From positions 1-49,894 of IMG/VR virus record IMGVR_UViG_3300008107_000080: 49,894 nucleotides of DNA. One strand, given 5' to 3'. This DNA is from a virus. The translations under genes were made by a program, and so were the position numbers. How positions within the stretch are numbered: the first letter of the stretch is position 1; each line of letters starts with the position of its first letter. The notes under the pieces were generated by a model. It made no database searches, was not told the origin of the DNA, and worked only from the letters and a program-made list of their open reading frames with translations. Of this stretch, positions 7,057 through 16,279 are shown piece by piece.

Positions 7057-8375
7057 GCTGGAATGTTATGGGTGTGGGTGATTGGGGTTGAGTCAGTGAC
7101 ACTGGTGTAGTTGAATGAGTGGTCGGAGAAAGTTTGGTTGTAAAATGTAAGAGTTGGTGTTAGAATACTTGAACATAAACCACACTGTACGACAAAAATG
7201 AATACAGTGTTTTCTGGATAAGGTAGCCAGCATCCTTGAAATAGACCGTAACAAGTTCCAAGACCTACTGTACAATCTTGAGACAATCCCACTATAAAGC
7301 ACGAGTCGATGTGCTGTTGTCCTGGGGGAGGAGGATCGTATGTCCAGGATACGGGGTCGATTGTTATTGTGGCTGGGCCAACTACTTCCCACATTTGTTT
7401 TGGGTTGGGAAAAGTATTAAGCACAGCAGTTGCACAACACTCGACGACTGTACCGTAAGTGTATGGTTCTATACCAACGTACACTGGTGGTAAGGTTCTG
7501 TTAAAGGTAACTGTGATTGGGCCTTGTTCTGTTGTTGGTGCTAGACAGAAGAAAGGTTGGTCGCAGAACTGAGGGTTGTCGTCGTCGTCAGTGAATGTTA
7601 GTGGACAGTTTAAGTTAGTAAGAACTTTTACTCGGCTGACTGTCAGCAATTCTCCTGGGGTGGAGTCTAGGGAGATATAATTACATAATGGAAAGTCGTT
7701 CGATCCTATTGATGTGTTGACGTTGAATCCAGCAGCTAGTTCTTCGAGGGTTGCACCGTTAGAGCAATACTGGAGAATGTCTGCATTAACAAAGTCGAGT
7801 GTTCTAGTGAAAGTCTTGTAGCCCTGGGTGAATCCACTTGCTTGTAAGCTGAATGTCACTGTCAGACCGACGACAAACACACACTCGGAAGTTCCGTACT
7901 CACAAGTACGAAGAAACTTTCCGACAGTGATGGTTGCTGATAGTACAGACAACTTACTAGCAACCACTCGTTCTCCTTTCTCCATTACAGAACCAGTAGA
8001 CTCGAAGGCTATTACGATGTCAGGACATTCGTTGAAAGCACAGAGGTCGGGTAGTTCTGGGGAGGTAGGGTCGAAGCTGGTTGTGACTGTTTTCTTTTTC
8101 TTTGCTCGTTGAATACACTTAATTGTTTCTGATGTTTCGTATGTCCAATCAGAAGTACACTGTACTCCAAGACTACCTCCTCCAGAAATGGAAGTGTTAC
8201 GGAGACAGCAACCTTCTTTGTACCAACCTCCAGGAGAAAAAGTGAGCGAGGTTCCACCGACAGACACACCAACTCCACTAGGGAATAGTGTAGACAAGTC
8301 GGACAGCTCGATGCAACATTCTTCTGGGGGAGGAGTTGTAGGGCAGCAATCAGACAAACAATTAAGGGTACTCAT
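7038..8375 (-). CDS. Cysteine-rich virion-associated protein
   Basis: A 445-residue protein with many cysteines, several as adjacent pairs (DCCPTTPPPEECC at the N-terminus, GCCLRN, ECCATA) and proline-rich PPPPG and TTPPP runs. The rest is beta-rich, resembling repeated Ig-like or beta-sandwich segments of tail-tip or fibre proteins. The ATG at 8375 overlaps the TGA of the upstream gene by four bases (ATGA), implying translational coupling. Position after the baseplate-like genes and before the glycosyltransferase suggests a tail-tip or receptor-binding role. No family recognised; disulphide or metal stabilisation is inferred only from the Cys content. Confidence 0.7.
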   Translation of the reverse strand: MSTLNCLSDCCPTTPPPEECCIELSDLSTLFPSGVGVSVGGTSLTFSPGGWYKEGCCLRNTSISGGGSLGVQCTSDWTYETSETIKCIQRAKKKKTVTTSFDPTSPELPDLCAFNECPDIVIAFESTGSVMEKGERVVASKLSVLSATITVGKFLRTCEYGTSECVFVVGLTVTFSLQASGFTQGYKTFTRTLDFVNADILQYCSNGATLEELAAGFNVNTSIGSNDFPLCNYISLDSTPGELLTVSRVKVLTNLNCPLTFTDDDDNPQFCDQPFFCLAPTTEQGPITVTFNRTLPPVYVGIEPYTYGTVVECCATAVLNTFPNPKQMWEVVGPATITIDPVSWTYDPPPPGQQHIDSCFIVGLSQDCTVGLGTCYGLFQGCWLPYPENTVFIFVVQCGLCSSILTPTLTFYNQTFSDHSFNYTSVTDSTPITHTHNIPAWTLNC

Positions 8376-9154
8376 GGACAAGCCTCAAAGTGAATCATCC
8401 ACCTACCGTCTACTTCACTTGCTACGATTCGACGGTTGGCAGCTATTGTTTTAGTGTCGTGGGGATTGAAGCCGATTAGTTGAACAGAAGAAAATGTCCA
8501 GTAACTAGCAGAAGGTACTGCAAGGTTAAACAGTCCAGAACTGCTTGGAGCAATGCTGTTGATTGTTCTACCAAACACTGAGGTTTGTCTTTTCCTAGTA
8601 AGGTGTACTATAGCGTGGCTACCGTTGGCAGACAGACTGCCGATGATTTCTGCTCTACCTCTTACGTCATAGTTCATGACACCGTTGAAGATGTCTAGTC
8701 CTTTGTAGACTGAAAGGTTGGTGGTAGGTCTAGTACCTTCTAACTTTAGATGACTCACCCCAGAAAGAAGGACAGGAGCACAAACAGTCCCACTAATCTG
8801 TCCTTGAGCAATCCCCCACAGTGGATTGAATCCGTGTGTAGTTGAATTGAACTCAGAGAACTTATTGACTTTAACAGCAGGGACTGCTGGTACTTCCTGG
8901 GGGAGACCTCCACCTGGTGCTTTGTTGGTGTTCATTACATCGAAGGGTTCGACGATCAGAACAACTTCGTAGGGTTGGATGATGTCAGTTGCAGATCCAG
9001 AAATATGCTGACCCATGATCCGAACTTCTTCATGGTGAAAGCCTTTGCCGGCAGTACCACTAAACACAGGTTCGGGTTGAATAAGCTCATTGATGAATTT
9101 GCTGGTGAGAACGTCACGGTACTTAGTACCAGGCTTGAGTGCTCGTCTTGTCAT
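8372..9154 (-). CDS. Tail-associated protein, function unknown (260 aa)
   Basis: A 260-residue protein with a basic N-terminus (MTRRALKPGTKYRDVL), then beta-rich sequence. It has no recognised domain. It is flanked by the baseplate-like protein at 9151-10281 (four-base ATGA overlap) and the Cys-rich protein (four-base overlap), so these three genes are translationally coupled. A minor tail or adhesion function is likely from position only. Confidence 0.65.
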   Translation of the reverse strand: MTRRALKPGTKYRDVLTSKFINELIQPEPVFSGTAGKGFHHEEVRIMGQHISGSATDIIQPYEVVLIVEPFDVMNTNKAPGGGLPQEVPAVPAVKVNKFSEFNSTTHGFNPLWGIAQGQISGTVCAPVLLSGVSHLKLEGTRPTTNLSVYKGLDIFNGVMNYDVRGRAEIIGSLSANGSHAIVHLTRKRQTSVFGRTINSIAPSSSGLFNLAVPSASYWTFSSVQLIGFNPHDTKTIAANRRIVASEVDGRWMIHFEACP

Positions 9155-10281
9155 AATTGAAATTCTGAAAAGTCGGCTGTGTAATAGTGTTTTAAGATTG
9201 TCCTCAAACTAGGAATCCTAATTTGACGACCACCATTGCTGGTTTGTATCTGGGGTGCGTACTCGTATGAGACAATACTCCACCCAGAATGAATACCAGG
9301 AGCTTGTCCTGTAGTGGATGCTTGCTGTGTACTTGGAAACTCATCTTCTCTGTACAGATCATACTGATTGTCAGTGATAATGACTTTCCTGTCTGGGCCT
9401 AGCCACACGACCGTATCTTCTGGGGTGGAGATTGATTCGAGTGTGTCACTAAAAGCAAAGTTGTTTTTGACTTCGAACTCAAGTGTGACGGGTACTGCTT
9501 GGTACAAGTCACCTTCACCAGAATATCCAACAAACATCACACTCTCTGGTGCAAAACCAAAGAACTTCTTTTTGTTAGTACAGGTTATCATTCTGGATAG
9601 CCGACGTATGTATGAATACGTCAGCTTGCTAGGTGGCATGTACTGAGTGATTTGGAATTTGAAAGAACGAGTGTAAACTTCTGCTCCTTCAATTCCGTCT
9701 TCACTGTAACCGATCAGACCGTAGTTGTTGATGGTGTAGGGGACTGATTCGGACGATGGTCTGTTCTTTGCCTTTTGGCACTCCATGACCCTCGCCTTCT
9801 GTATTTTCTGGGTGGAGACCGATCCGTTGAATGACACTTGAGTAAACTTGGTACTGTTTGCTTCTCGGTCACTTGGGCCTGAATCACCCTGTCCTGCGCT
9901 ACCAGAACCACTGTTTGCTCCGTTGTCACTTGGTACGTCGTAGGTCAGTTTCAGTTCCCACGTGGTGTGGTTGATCTGAGTACCAGACATACTAGCTAAG
10001 TACAACAACTGGAACTTGTCGTCGTCAAAGTAGAACATGAAAGTCATTGGAACCAACCCGTAGAAGATCGGTATGACTTCTCTCTGCATCACTGAGTCAT
10101 CGAACGTCATTTCAAACGAAGTTCCTGGGAGGACTTGTCGTTCTGCTAGATCAAGGAACAAATCAGACGTAACACGAAAGACAAAGTCTTTGGTGATGGT
10201 CTGTCTGTTTACTGAGAACGATCGAGACTCTTTGAATACTTCTTCAAAAATGATTTGGTTTGGGTCATTGTCAGACGGCAT
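9151..10281 (-). CDS. Baseplate/tail-tip structural protein (376 aa)
   Basis: The 376-residue protein is beta-rich. It carries a Gly/Ser-rich disordered segment near residues 120-140 (GANSGSGSAGQGDSG) separating two domains. The second contains FQITQYMPPSKLTYSYIRRL and a KKFFGFAPESVMFVGYSG motif. These features fit a LysM-less tail-tip or distal-tail adaptor located directly after the tape measure. No exact family is recognised. It overlaps the upstream 94-aa gene by 11 bases. Confidence 0.6.
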   Translation of the reverse strand: MPSDNDPNQIIFEEVFKESRSFSVNRQTITKDFVFRVTSDLFLDLAERQVLPGTSFEMTFDDSVMQREVIPIFYGLVPMTFMFYFDDDKFQLLYLASMSGTQINHTTWELKLTYDVPSDNGANSGSGSAGQGDSGPSDREANSTKFTQVSFNGSVSTQKIQKARVMECQKAKNRPSSESVPYTINNYGLIGYSEDGIEGAEVYTRSFKFQITQYMPPSKLTYSYIRRLSRMITCTNKKKFFGFAPESVMFVGYSGEGDLYQAVPVTLEFEVKNNFAFSDTLESISTPEDTVVWLGPDRKVIITDNQYDLYREDEFPSTQQASTTGQAPGIHSGWSIVSYEYAPQIQTSNGGRQIRIPSLRTILKHYYTADFSEFQL

Positions 10282-10555
10282 GGTGCTTCGCTTCTTCCTG
10301 GAGGACGTCGGTTAGTTCATTGCTGTCGTAGAAGTTGAACTTGTTTTTTAGATACTCGATTGCTTTGGCACAATCTACATCTACAATTACCACCTGTCCA
10401 GCAGAGTTATAGATCTGGTTGACAGCTGGTACTTTTGTTACTGAAAAGAACGATCGGTAGTCTTGGTAGAATAATCGATACGTTGGTTTGTCATGCCTGC
10501 TAATTCGAGTTAGCAAAGCATGAGCTATTTGTATACTGGCATGTTCTGGGATCAT
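10271..10555 (-). CDS. Small tail protein (94 aa)
   Basis: A 94-residue protein starting MIPEHASIQIAHALLTRI, with alternating strands (SAGQVVIVDVD) and a C-terminal helix. Its start overlaps the tape measure stop by four bases. The position between tape measure and tail-tip genes suggests a small tail-assembly component. No family recognised. Confidence 0.6.
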   Translation of the reverse strand: MIPEHASIQIAHALLTRISRHDKPTYRLFYQDYRSFFSVTKVPAVNQIYNSAGQVVIVDVDCAKAIEYLKNKFNFYDSNELTDVLQEEAKHHAV

Positions 10556-13500
10556 GGCATACCTGCACCTGTTGAGAGTAGTCGGTTGGTTTCACGTTGT
10601 TCATCTAACTGATCTTTCATTAGCTGTTCTTGGGTCTTGGTATCAACTCGATAAATGGATCGAGTAGACATTGCAGAACCAGTAACAGATTGTAGATACT
10701 TTTGCAGACCACTTTGCATTTGATCGAGTTGCTCCAACCAAGCAGCTCCTTGTCCTGTGCTTTGTGGTATTTTACCATCACCAAAGGAGTCACGTTCTTG
10801 TTGTAGTCTAGCAATTTCAGCAGCTCTCTTTTGCATGTTAGCTTCAAAAAGCTCAGCTGCTATTTCAAGGGATCGCGACATGTTGAAACTGCTTTGTTGA
10901 CTCTGAGCATTGTAACCTGCTGCTGCTTGCCGACGTTGATCGGCTCGACCTGCTGTGTTGGTTGCAAACATGGCTGAAAGTTCTTGTTCTCGTCTGGCAC
11001 GTTGTGTTTCAAGTTCTTTTCTTGCTCGTTTACTTTCGAGAAAAGCTGTTTGACTTGTGACAGACGCATCCATTTGAATACCTCGACCAGCAGCCCCCAT
11101 TCCTGGGATGCGACTAATGATTTGTCCTATTACACTTTGAAAAGCTGCTAGGAATTTCATTAGTTGTTCGTGCAAGAAGATTGCTCCTCTAAATAGTTCG
11201 GTAATAAACTTGTCAAGACCAACAGTGAAACCAAAAGCCATGCTTTCAATTCCACCTTTTCCTCCCCCAGAAAACATACTAAACACGTCTTTGAACGAGT
11301 TAAAGATCGGGCTAGCAATAACACCAGCGGTCTGACTTACTCCTTCAAAGATGCTCATAAAGATGCTCTTGAGTGCAGTAAATACTTTCATTAACGTAAC
11401 CCACAAGTAGTCTACGTTAGCCATAAAAGTATTCCAAGCTGCCATAATTTGATTGCTGATGATGTCGGCAATCCCACTAAATGCAGAGGATATTGCAAAA
11501 ACACCAGTAGATATATCTCCTTGCATGAAAGCTTCTATTGCTAATTGGAACAACTGGAGTGCTGGTGCTGCGTAGTTAGCAATCTTACCAAGTTCTCCAA
11601 ATGCTCCACTGATACCACGACCGAGTGCTTGGAAGGCTTGCACTACTGGAGGAATCTTGTCTCCAAATAGTAACAAAATGTTGAAGATCATTCCAACAAA
11701 GTTCCAAGAGAACACAAATCGAGTAACCGATCCAGCTACTTTAAGGAAGCCTAGTGCAATAGCATTGATGCTGGTAACAACTTTACCAAGAGTACCTACG
11801 TTAAAGATACCCTTAAATGCAGCAATACCACCACCTTTAAGTGCAGACAAGCCTTTCATTAAACCACCACCCACTATAGACCCAGCACTTTTGACAGATG
11901 TTAGTCTGGATCGGAGAGTAGCAATTTTCATTTCACTAGCAATTCTTTGTCCTGTTTGAGCTATTTCTAGCCTTTTTACAGTAGCGGCTTGTCTTGCTCG
12001 ACTTGAAGCAGTTTTAGCTGCTGCTTTGGCATCAAGAGACCGTTGTACTCCAGCTTGCCTAATTGTTTCAGCTCGTCGTGCAACTGCTTGTTTTTTGATT
12101 GCGGTTAGTCTAGTTGTTTTTGCTTCAAAAGTATTAATCTGTTTAGCCAGCATCAATTCTTCTTTACGATACTTAAGCCATGTCATAGATGTTTTTGGGC
12201 CATCTTTTGTAATCATGACTTTAGGTAAATCTTTTAAGATTTGCCTAACGGCATACAACCGGTCGTATGTTTGATCTAAAACTTTTATGTTTGATGGACT
12301 AAGATGCAATCTAAGAGCTTTACCAGCATTTTGTATTTTCTGTACTTGTGATGTTCTTTTTGCTGCTGCTGCTGATGCCGACATTCCAGTCTTTGCTGGA
12401 GCTTTAATCGGAGTAGAGGCTTTTGCTATTTGTGCTTGCATTGCTCGTTCTGCTTTAAGAGCAATCATTTGCTCTCCACGGATAGCAGAGTTCATCAGAG
12501 CATTTGTTTTGATAGCTTTTTGTCTAGCAACAAAAGCTCTACCTGCTTTACCAACAGCCGCAGCCATTTTCTGGGTGACGGGAATAACTTGCTTAGCTGT
12601 CTGCCCGAATCTGCTAAGTAGTCCCAGCAGGCTGTTGGGTGGTAGCTTCTGGAGGGTTTGGAGTTTTTGGCTTGCAGCTACTAGCTTCTGCATAGTCTTG
12701 CTGTTAGCTACACCTGCCATTGCTTTAGCTTGACCAGCAGTTGTTTTGCGGGTCAGAGCTTTGGCTGACATAGTTTGGATTTTAGCTTGCAGCTTGGCTA
12801 CAGCTTTCATCTGGGTAGCAATTTGTGCTGCTCTACTTGGGCCTTTTGGCCCGAACATAGCTGCTGTTCCTTTAGCGGCTCCAAGCAGTCCTCCTCCCAG
12901 GAATTTGAGGCCACGACCTGCTGCTGAGACTAACCGTAATGCTCTAGCTAATCGAGCTAGAACAAAAGACAAAGTCATAGCACCAACAGCTACAGCACCA
13001 AATATAACAGGTGAAGTTAGTAGAGCTAGAGTTAGCCCTTTGTAATTTGCGATAAATCTTTCTACTACTGTGACTAAAAATGCTAGACCATTTACAAGAC
13101 CAGTAAATTCTTTTGAGTAAAGTTTTACTATTGTGATTCGGAGTGTTTCTAAAGCACTTGTAAATCTTCGGACTGCTCCACCTGCGCCAGATTCCATCAC
13201 AGCTGCTGCTAGTCTGGATTCAGCACCAGCTCTTTTGATTGCTTGTTCAAATGCTTTGATTCGTTCCACTTCGACCGAAGCAGCAAAAGCTCTTTCACCA
13301 CGCATGTTAAATACTTCTTGAAAGAACGATGTTCTTTTAAGGAAGTCCATGCTTTCGGTGAGTTTGAGCAGTTGTTTCTGGGTGGAGAGTAGATCGACTT
13401 TACCAGTCTTTGTCAAAGTGATTTGAAACTTAGGAAAGTATTTTTGAATCTTTGCTAAGTTGTTTGACAGGTTACTCATCATTGTATTTAATGATGTACC

Positions 13501-14223
13501 TGCAAGAGAGGCTTTCAATCCAGATTCGGACATCTGGATGAAGTAAGCCATAAGTGTTTCAATTTCAATACCTAGAGCAGCAGCTTTACCAGCAGCATAC
13601 TTAAAAGCTTCTCTAAGGTCGACAATTTCGATCGTACCGAGTCGAGTAGAAGCAACTAATTGAGAAGTAAGTCTAGTAACTTTTGCTGTTTTTTGTTCAA
13701 GACTGTCGTCTGCTCCGAACATGTTGTATGTTCGAATCAAGTTGGCTACGAAGTCTGCTGATTCACCAAGAGAATAGTTTGTACCACGGGCAAGGTCGAG
13801 AACACCTTGCAAGCTAGATTTGAGTTCTTCTGCTGAGAAACCAGCTTGTGCTAACGAGATAGCTGCGTCCGCTACTTCCTGGGAGGTAAAGGCTGTGGTT
13901 CTACCTAGTTGCATGATGGTCTGCTCTAGGTCGTTAATGATAGCAGTTTGTTCTGCTGTCTTGTTGCCAAAGAATCCCATCTTGACTGTGAGGTTGAGAA
14001 TTTTATCCTCAAAGCTGACGAAGTCTTTAACAAGACTTCGTACAGCTATTTGAGACAGAACAAAACCAGCGGTGGCATTGAGTGAAGTATCCCGCAGAGC
14101 ACGAGAGGCTTGCATCATCTTTGCAGACATATTGCTGACCAGCTTAGAAAACTTAGCTGTAGCTTGATCTGCTAGATCGATAACAATGACTGCTTTACCT
14201 GCTTGAATACTTTGACGACCCAT
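10552..14223 (-). CDS. Tail tape measure protein, TP901 type
   Basis: At 1223 residues this is the longest gene of the window, as expected for a tape measure. The first ~330 residues form a TP901-like core (FEDKILNLTVKMGFFGNKTAEQ, TTAFTSQEVADAAISLAQAG, GTSLNTMMSNLSNNL). Hydrophobic segments occur near residues 385-440 and 830-870, consistent with membrane insertion during DNA entry. The middle is a long Ala/Lys-rich coiled coil, and the C-terminus is Gln-rich. It directly follows the gpG/gpGT chaperone genes (2-base gap), the canonical order. Its length would set tail length in a long non-contractile tail. Confidence 0.93.
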   Translation of the reverse strand: MGRQSIQAGKAVIVIDLADQATAKFSKLVSNMSAKMMQASRALRDTSLNATAGFVLSQIAVRSLVKDFVSFEDKILNLTVKMGFFGNKTAEQTAIINDLEQTIMQLGRTTAFTSQEVADAAISLAQAGFSAEELKSSLQGVLDLARGTNYSLGESADFVANLIRTYNMFGADDSLEQKTAKVTRLTSQLVASTRLGTIEIVDLREAFKYAAGKAAALGIEIETLMAYFIQMSESGLKASLAGTSLNTMMSNLSNNLAKIQKYFPKFQITLTKTGKVDLLSTQKQLLKLTESMDFLKRTSFFQEVFNMRGERAFAASVEVERIKAFEQAIKRAGAESRLAAAVMESGAGGAVRRFTSALETLRITIVKLYSKEFTGLVNGLAFLVTVVERFIANYKGLTLALLTSPVIFGAVAVGAMTLSFVLARLARALRLVSAAGRGLKFLGGGLLGAAKGTAAMFGPKGPSRAAQIATQMKAVAKLQAKIQTMSAKALTRKTTAGQAKAMAGVANSKTMQKLVAASQKLQTLQKLPPNSLLGLLSRFGQTAKQVIPVTQKMAAAVGKAGRAFVARQKAIKTNALMNSAIRGEQMIALKAERAMQAQIAKASTPIKAPAKTGMSASAAAAKRTSQVQKIQNAGKALRLHLSPSNIKVLDQTYDRLYAVRQILKDLPKVMITKDGPKTSMTWLKYRKEELMLAKQINTFEAKTTRLTAIKKQAVARRAETIRQAGVQRSLDAKAAAKTASSRARQAATVKRLEIAQTGQRIASEMKIATLRSRLTSVKSAGSIVGGGLMKGLSALKGGGIAAFKGIFNVGTLGKVVTSINAIALGFLKVAGSVTRFVFSWNFVGMIFNILLLFGDKIPPVVQAFQALGRGISGAFGELGKIANYAAPALQLFQLAIEAFMQGDISTGVFAISSAFSGIADIISNQIMAAWNTFMANVDYLWVTLMKVFTALKSIFMSIFEGVSQTAGVIASPIFNSFKDVFSMFSGGGKGGIESMAFGFTVGLDKFITELFRGAIFLHEQLMKFLAAFQSVIGQIISRIPGMGAAGRGIQMDASVTSQTAFLESKRARKELETQRARREQELSAMFATNTAGRADQRRQAAAGYNAQSQQSSFNMSRSLEIAAELFEANMQKRAAEIARLQQERDSFGDGKIPQSTGQGAAWLEQLDQMQSGLQKYLQSVTGSAMSTRSIYRVDTKTQEQLMKDQLDEQRETNRLLSTGAGMP

Positions 14224-14225
14224 GA

Positions 14226-14857
14226 CTAATAATCTCCTTTACTTACTAGACCAGCAACAACTGATTGTACTGCTGCTCTACCTGTACCTGGTTTTGGTTT
14301 GCGGATACTCTCTGGGAGGAGTTCCTTACTTTGTGCAGAACAGGCCCAGTTAATCTGATCCCGTTCGTGCGCTATCTTCTCGATGTACATTAGTTCACCG
14401 AGACTTTTGTTGTCTACTCGGATGCCTCTTGATTCGACTCGGTAGACGATTTCGATGATGTGGCTGAGTCGAGACTCAACTGTTTCATTTCTCGTTTGAG
14501 ACTTTTCCACAGATCCAGCAAGACCCCCTTCTTCTGGGGGCTGGAAAAATTTACAATAGCTGCCCACATCGTTTCTCGGAAGTGTTCTACAGCATCCGGT
14601 TCTTCATCGAGCAGTTCGAGGAACTTGTCCCAATCGTATTGAACTTGTGATTCGAGATAGTGCCAGCAAAGCCGGAGACAGAGGTCGTCGTCTACCAGCA
14701 GGTTCATGGCTATCTTCTGGGTGATTTCGTCGTTGACGAATAGTTTGAGGATTTCAAGCCCAAACTTATCTGGGAGGGTATTGTAGGCAGCACTCCATGT
14801 AATGTTGATTGGATATTGCTTGCCAGCGAACGAAAATTTAGCTACGTGTTTTGTCAT
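14226..14857 (-). CDS. Tail assembly chaperone gpGT-like, -1 frameshift product
   Basis: The downstream frame (14226-14567, DUF-type T extension starting inside gpG) lacks a start of its own and lies in the -1 frame relative to the upstream gene. In the overlap the sequence is AAATTTT, read A-AAT-TTT in the gpG frame at 14552-14546, a canonical slippery heptamer. A -1 slip would join 104 gpG codons to 106 T-frame residues, giving about 210 residues. This matches the lambda G/GT arrangement directly before the tape measure. Family role: chaperone that coats the tape measure during tail assembly. A short GGGGGTC stretch downstream could add structure. Confidence 0.75.
14414..14857 (-). CDS. Tail assembly chaperone gpG-like (147 aa)
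   Basis: The unshifted product is 147 residues from the ATG at 14857 (MTKHVAKFSFAGKQYPIN). The N-terminal beta strands and central helices (DDDLCLRLCWHYLESQVQYDWDKF is the helical core, residues about 60-85) fit gpG-like chaperones. The C-terminus is Ser/Glu-rich. It lies between the tail-tube gene and the tape measure. Expression may be modulated by the 14890-14927 hairpin in its leader. Confidence 0.75.
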   Translation of the reverse strand: MTKHVAKFSFAGKQYPINITWSAAYNTLPDKFGLEILKLFVNDEITQKIAMNLLVDDDLCLRLCWHYLESQVQYDWDKFLELLDEEPDAVEHFRETMWAAIVNFSSPQKKGVLLDLWKSLKREMKQLSLDSATSSKSSTESNQEASE

Positions 14858-14889
14858 AATTTTGAGGGTAAAAAGGGGGTTATTCAATA

Positions 14890-14927
14890 CTCTACCCCAC
14901 TCAAGCGCACACCTGAGTAGGGTAGAG
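14890..14927 (-). terminator. Strong hairpin between tail-tube and chaperone genes
   Basis: CTCTACCCCACTCA (14890-14903) pairs with TGAGTAGGGTAGAG (14914-14927), 14 positions with one C-A mismatch, around a 10-base loop. It is not followed immediately by a U-run on the - strand. An mRNA-end-stabilising or partial terminator that lets the tail-tube gene be expressed more than the chaperones is likely. Confidence 0.55.
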
Positions 14928-14949
14928 GTAGGTAAAAACTTGGGGAAGG

Positions 14950-15783
14950 CTACTTGTTCTTAACGATTTCGTTAAGAGCATCTAGCAAGGCTTGTCGATT
15001 GAAACCACCCATGCCGGTGATGACGTTTTGTACTCGTCGTCCCGATGCTCGGCTGGTTTCCCTGGGGATGGGTGATGCTTCGACTAGGCTTGTTAGCAAG
15101 CTGTCGACGGTTTCTTCACCCAGGAAAGTAATCAACGGTGCAACGTCGGTGAAGATTTCCTCTGCCGAAGTCTTGTTGAGGGCTTTGTACACTGAGTGTT
15201 CTTGAATCTCAGCGGCAAGCTTTGATACGTTATACTCAGCAAACAAGCCAGGGTTGTAACTGGCAAGCGTACCTGCTGCGGCCGTTTTTACTGGGGTGAT
15301 CTTGCATCCAGACTTCACACAAGCTGCTGGCTTGAGTTTGAAGTTTTGCTTGGATGCACCAGATTCTGGGCCAGTGATCGAACGATCGAATCCTCGGAAC
15401 TTGCCTTTGAACCCAATGTTGTTGAGTTCGGTCAAGTATCCGGTGAGGACGAGAATGTTTCGAGCATAGCTGCCTGGTCGCATTGCATTGAGGTAGATGA
15501 AACCCTCGTACAACGGATCGACTACTTGTTCACCAGACACTTCTAAGTCAGACTTGCTTTCGGTGTACTGTTTGTAGATTTGGTCTGGATCACGGACGGA
15601 GAGTTCTTCTTCGTCGTCGGTTTCGTTGATCGAAAGATCACCGGTGATTCCTTTGTGGAATACCCACACAGGAGTCGTACAGCTAGAACCACCTGCTGTG
15701 GATGGATCATCTGCTGTGTCGTAGTACAGAGAAACTTCTGTACCCTTCTTATCGCACTGAGTCAAATCAGTTGCCATTGTCAT
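14950..15783 (-). CDS. Major tail tube protein
   Basis: A 277-residue protein, starting MTMATDLTQCDKKGTEVSLY (a second ATG lies at codon 3). The N-terminal half has the short beta-strand pattern of tail tube proteins (VWVFHKGITGDLSIN, then an acidic DETDDEEEL-like loop). The C-terminal ~100 residues are helical, with an SRASGRR basic patch. It is placed between neck genes and gpG/GT, as in siphoviruses. Longer than many tube proteins because of the helical C-terminal extension. Assignment rests mainly on context. Confidence 0.65.
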   Translation of the reverse strand: MTMATDLTQCDKKGTEVSLYYDTADDPSTAGGSSCTTPVWVFHKGITGDLSINETDDEEELSVRDPDQIYKQYTESKSDLEVSGEQVVDPLYEGFIYLNAMRPGSYARNILVLTGYLTELNNIGFKGKFRGFDRSITGPESGASKQNFKLKPAACVKSGCKITPVKTAAAGTLASYNPGLFAEYNVSKLAAEIQEHSVYKALNKTSAEEIFTDVAPLITFLGEETVDSLLTSLVEASPIPRETSRASGRRVQNVITGMGGFNRQALLDALNEIVKNK

Positions 15784-15842
15784 AAGTGTTGTTCCTTGAA
15801 AGAAAGTGTCAAATGGACTTGTAGGCAGTTTTGTGAGTCTGA

Positions 15843-16277
15843 CTAGAAGTTGAAGTAGTGTCCCATGCCTACCTTAAATTCCTGGGGGATAGCACCTTTA
15901 GCAATTAGTTGGTTCAAGGTGTGACCCATGTAGGATCGTTCAGGATAGTTAAAGTAGGCTCTCTTGTTAAAAAATGTTCCACCAAACTCGTGAATGTGTG
16001 GAACAGGTTGGTTAAAGAAGTCACTGTTAGGGAACTTGATGGGGCCGACTATTGCCGTGTCTCCATAAGTTACATACTCGATGACTCTCAAACCACCCCT
16101 AGTCTTGGCAAACGGCGGGCTTCCTGGGGGAGAAGTTTGTTTGCTGATTCGTAGTGTTCTGATGCAAGATGCTCTGATTAAAGCAGCTACTTTATTGAGT
16201 CCTCTTTTCTTTCCTTTGTCTACTGTGTAAGTAAACTTTTGAAGATAGAAAGTTGACTTGTAGAAACCTTTGAACAT
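15843..16277 (-). CDS. Neck/head-tail connector, HK97 gp10-like
   Basis: A 144-residue basic protein. VAALIRASCIRTLRI near residue 30 followed by PGSPPFAKTRGGLR and a HIHEFGGT motif near residue 95 matches the layout of HK97 gp10-like tail-terminator proteins, which have a P-G-x-P-P and an H-x-x-E-F/Y-G signature. Acts at the head-tail interface by closing the tail tube. The gene starts two bases after the next upstream gene stops. Confidence 0.7.
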   Translation of the reverse strand: MFKGFYKSTFYLQKFTYTVDKGKKRGLNKVAALIRASCIRTLRISKQTSPPGSPPFAKTRGGLRVIEYVTYGDTAIVGPIKFPNSDFFNQPVPHIHEFGGTFFNKRAYFNYPERSYMGHTLNQLIAKGAIPQEFKVGMGHYFNF

Positions 16278-16279
16278 AG

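Noticed and set aside
12287-12733. 148-codon open frame on the + strand inside the tape measure gene
   Set aside because: Ala/Cys/Ile-rich shadow of the coding strand; antisense to a confident tape measure with no spacing or signal.
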